Assembly (NCBI GenBank): GCA_040007195.1 | Contig: JBDTVQ010000053.1 | Coordinates: 1 to 24,021 of the forward strand | DNA length: 24,021 nt | Direction of reading: 5' to 3' | DNA from: JAFLBB01 sp040007195 | GTDB taxonomy: Bacteria > Acidobacteriota > Terriglobia > Bryobacterales > Bryobacteraceae | Shown: piece by piece, positions 23,434 to 24,021 of the stretch | How the letters are laid out: each line of letters starts with the position of its first letter | How positions within the stretch are numbered: the first letter of the stretch is position 1 | Notes under the pieces: generated by a model | Seen by the model: only the letters and a program-made list of their open reading frames with translations | Told to the model about the DNA's origin: nothing | The model's database searches: none | Translations under genes and position numbers: made by a program

Positions 23434-24012
23434 TCAGCTGAGGTTCTTCTGAACCAGGCTGAGGAACTCCTGGCGGGTCTCACGGCCGCGCTTGAAGGCA
23501 CCGCGCATGGCGCTGGTCGTCGTGGAACTGTTCTGCTTTTCCACGCCGCGCATCATCATGCAGAAGTGCCGTGCTTCGCAGATAACGCCCACTCCGCGCG
23601 GTTCGCAGATCTCCTCAATCGCGTCGGCCACTTCCTGCGTCAGCCGCTCCTGCACCTGCAGCCGCCGCGCGAAGACGTCGACGATTCGCGGAATCTTACT
23701 CAGGCCGATCACGCGGTTGTTGGGAAGATAGGCGACGTGCATCTTCCCGAAGAAGGGCAGCATGTGGTGTTCGCAAAGGCTATAGAACTCGATGTCTTTT
23801 ACGATCACCATCTCATCGGTCTTCACATTGAACAGCGCGCCGTTGACGATCTCTTCGATGCTCTGATTTTGTCCGCTGAGCAGGAACCGGAGCGCTTTTT
23901 CACTGCGCTCGGGCGTGCGAAGCAGTCCCTCGCGCGTGGGATCTTCGCCCAGGTTCTTCAAAACGCTCTCCATGGCTTCGGCAATCGAGCCACGTTCGCG
24001 TTGGGGAGTCAT
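23434..24012 (-). CDS. folE: GTP cyclohydrolase I, start near window edge
   Basis: Converts GTP to dihydroneopterin triphosphate, the first step of folate/pterin synthesis. The product from ATG 24012 has 192 residues, a normal length for type I enzymes. Key residues are visible: the zinc ligands Cys80 and His83 in SLCEHHMLPFFGK (78-90) and Cys151 in EARHFCMMMRG, plus TPERSEKALRF near the N-terminus and the C-terminal substrate-loop region. The frame remains open through a GTG at the last base of the window (24021), so a slightly longer start upstream cannot be excluded. It precedes the unknown gene and hfq on the same strand, with 57 bp to the former. Confidence 0.96.
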   Translation of the reverse strand: MTPQRERGSIAEAMESVLKNLGEDPTREGLLRTPERSEKALRFLLSGQNQSIEEIVNGALFNVKTDEMVIVKDIEFYSLCEHHMLPFFGKMHVAYLPNNRVIGLSKIPRIVDVFARRLQVQERLTQEVADAIEEICEPRGVGVICEARHFCMMMRGVEKQNSSTTTSAMRGAFKRGRETRQEFLSLVQKNLS

Positions 24013-24021
24013 GACTTTCAC

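Overview
The window looks like a chromosomal segment of an Acidobacteriota bacterium, most likely of the Solibacter/Bryobacter type. This is inferred from gene content: an Oar-like TonB-dependent receptor with an N-terminal carboxypeptidase-regulatory-like domain, directly followed by a secreted protein of the TIGR03437 type that is greatly expanded in Solibacter relatives, plus a BlaI/BlaR-like pair in which the metalloprotease is fused to a carboxypeptidase-regulatory-like domain and a TonB C-terminal domain. The DNA is GC-rich, coding density is high, and several genes start with GTG or TTG. I saw no tRNA, rRNA, CRISPR array or insertion sequence.

Layout, left to right. A D-Ala-D-Ala ligase (minus, 3' end beyond the window) diverges from a large TonB-dependent receptor gene (plus), with a LacI/PurR-like palindrome between them. 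An intrinsic terminator and a plausible promoter separate the receptor from the TIGR03437-type gene. Converging on it is a minus-strand pair, a divergent reverse transcriptase and a family 2 glycosyltransferase, joined by a one-base stop/start overlap (TGATG). Upstream of the pair lie the terminator and gene of an AcrB-type RND pump, then a methyl-accepting chemotaxis protein and an outer-membrane-like MetA-pathway-type protein, all on the minus strand.

The right half is mostly housekeeping: fabD (plus), an approximately 670-bp stretch without a convincing gene, the minus-strand cluster sucC-sucD-ndk, trpD (plus) overlapping tail to tail with an NmrA-like oxidoreductase (minus), the BlaI/BlaR-like pair and a hot-dog thioesterase (plus), then hfq, an unknown conserved-looking small gene and folE (minus). 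sucCD and ndk link substrate-level ATP/GTP formation to nucleoside triphosphate balance. folE, the unknown gene and hfq look like one transcription unit, although the unknown gene may have its own promoter.

The part most likely to hold something undescribed is the RT-glycosyltransferase pair at 6325-8255. The RT keeps the catalytic aspartates but has lost residues usually conserved in motifs A and B, has no visible retron or DGR partner elements, and is translationally coupled to a sugar transferase. Its function is unknown; a defence role or an RT-domain exaptation are both only hypotheses.
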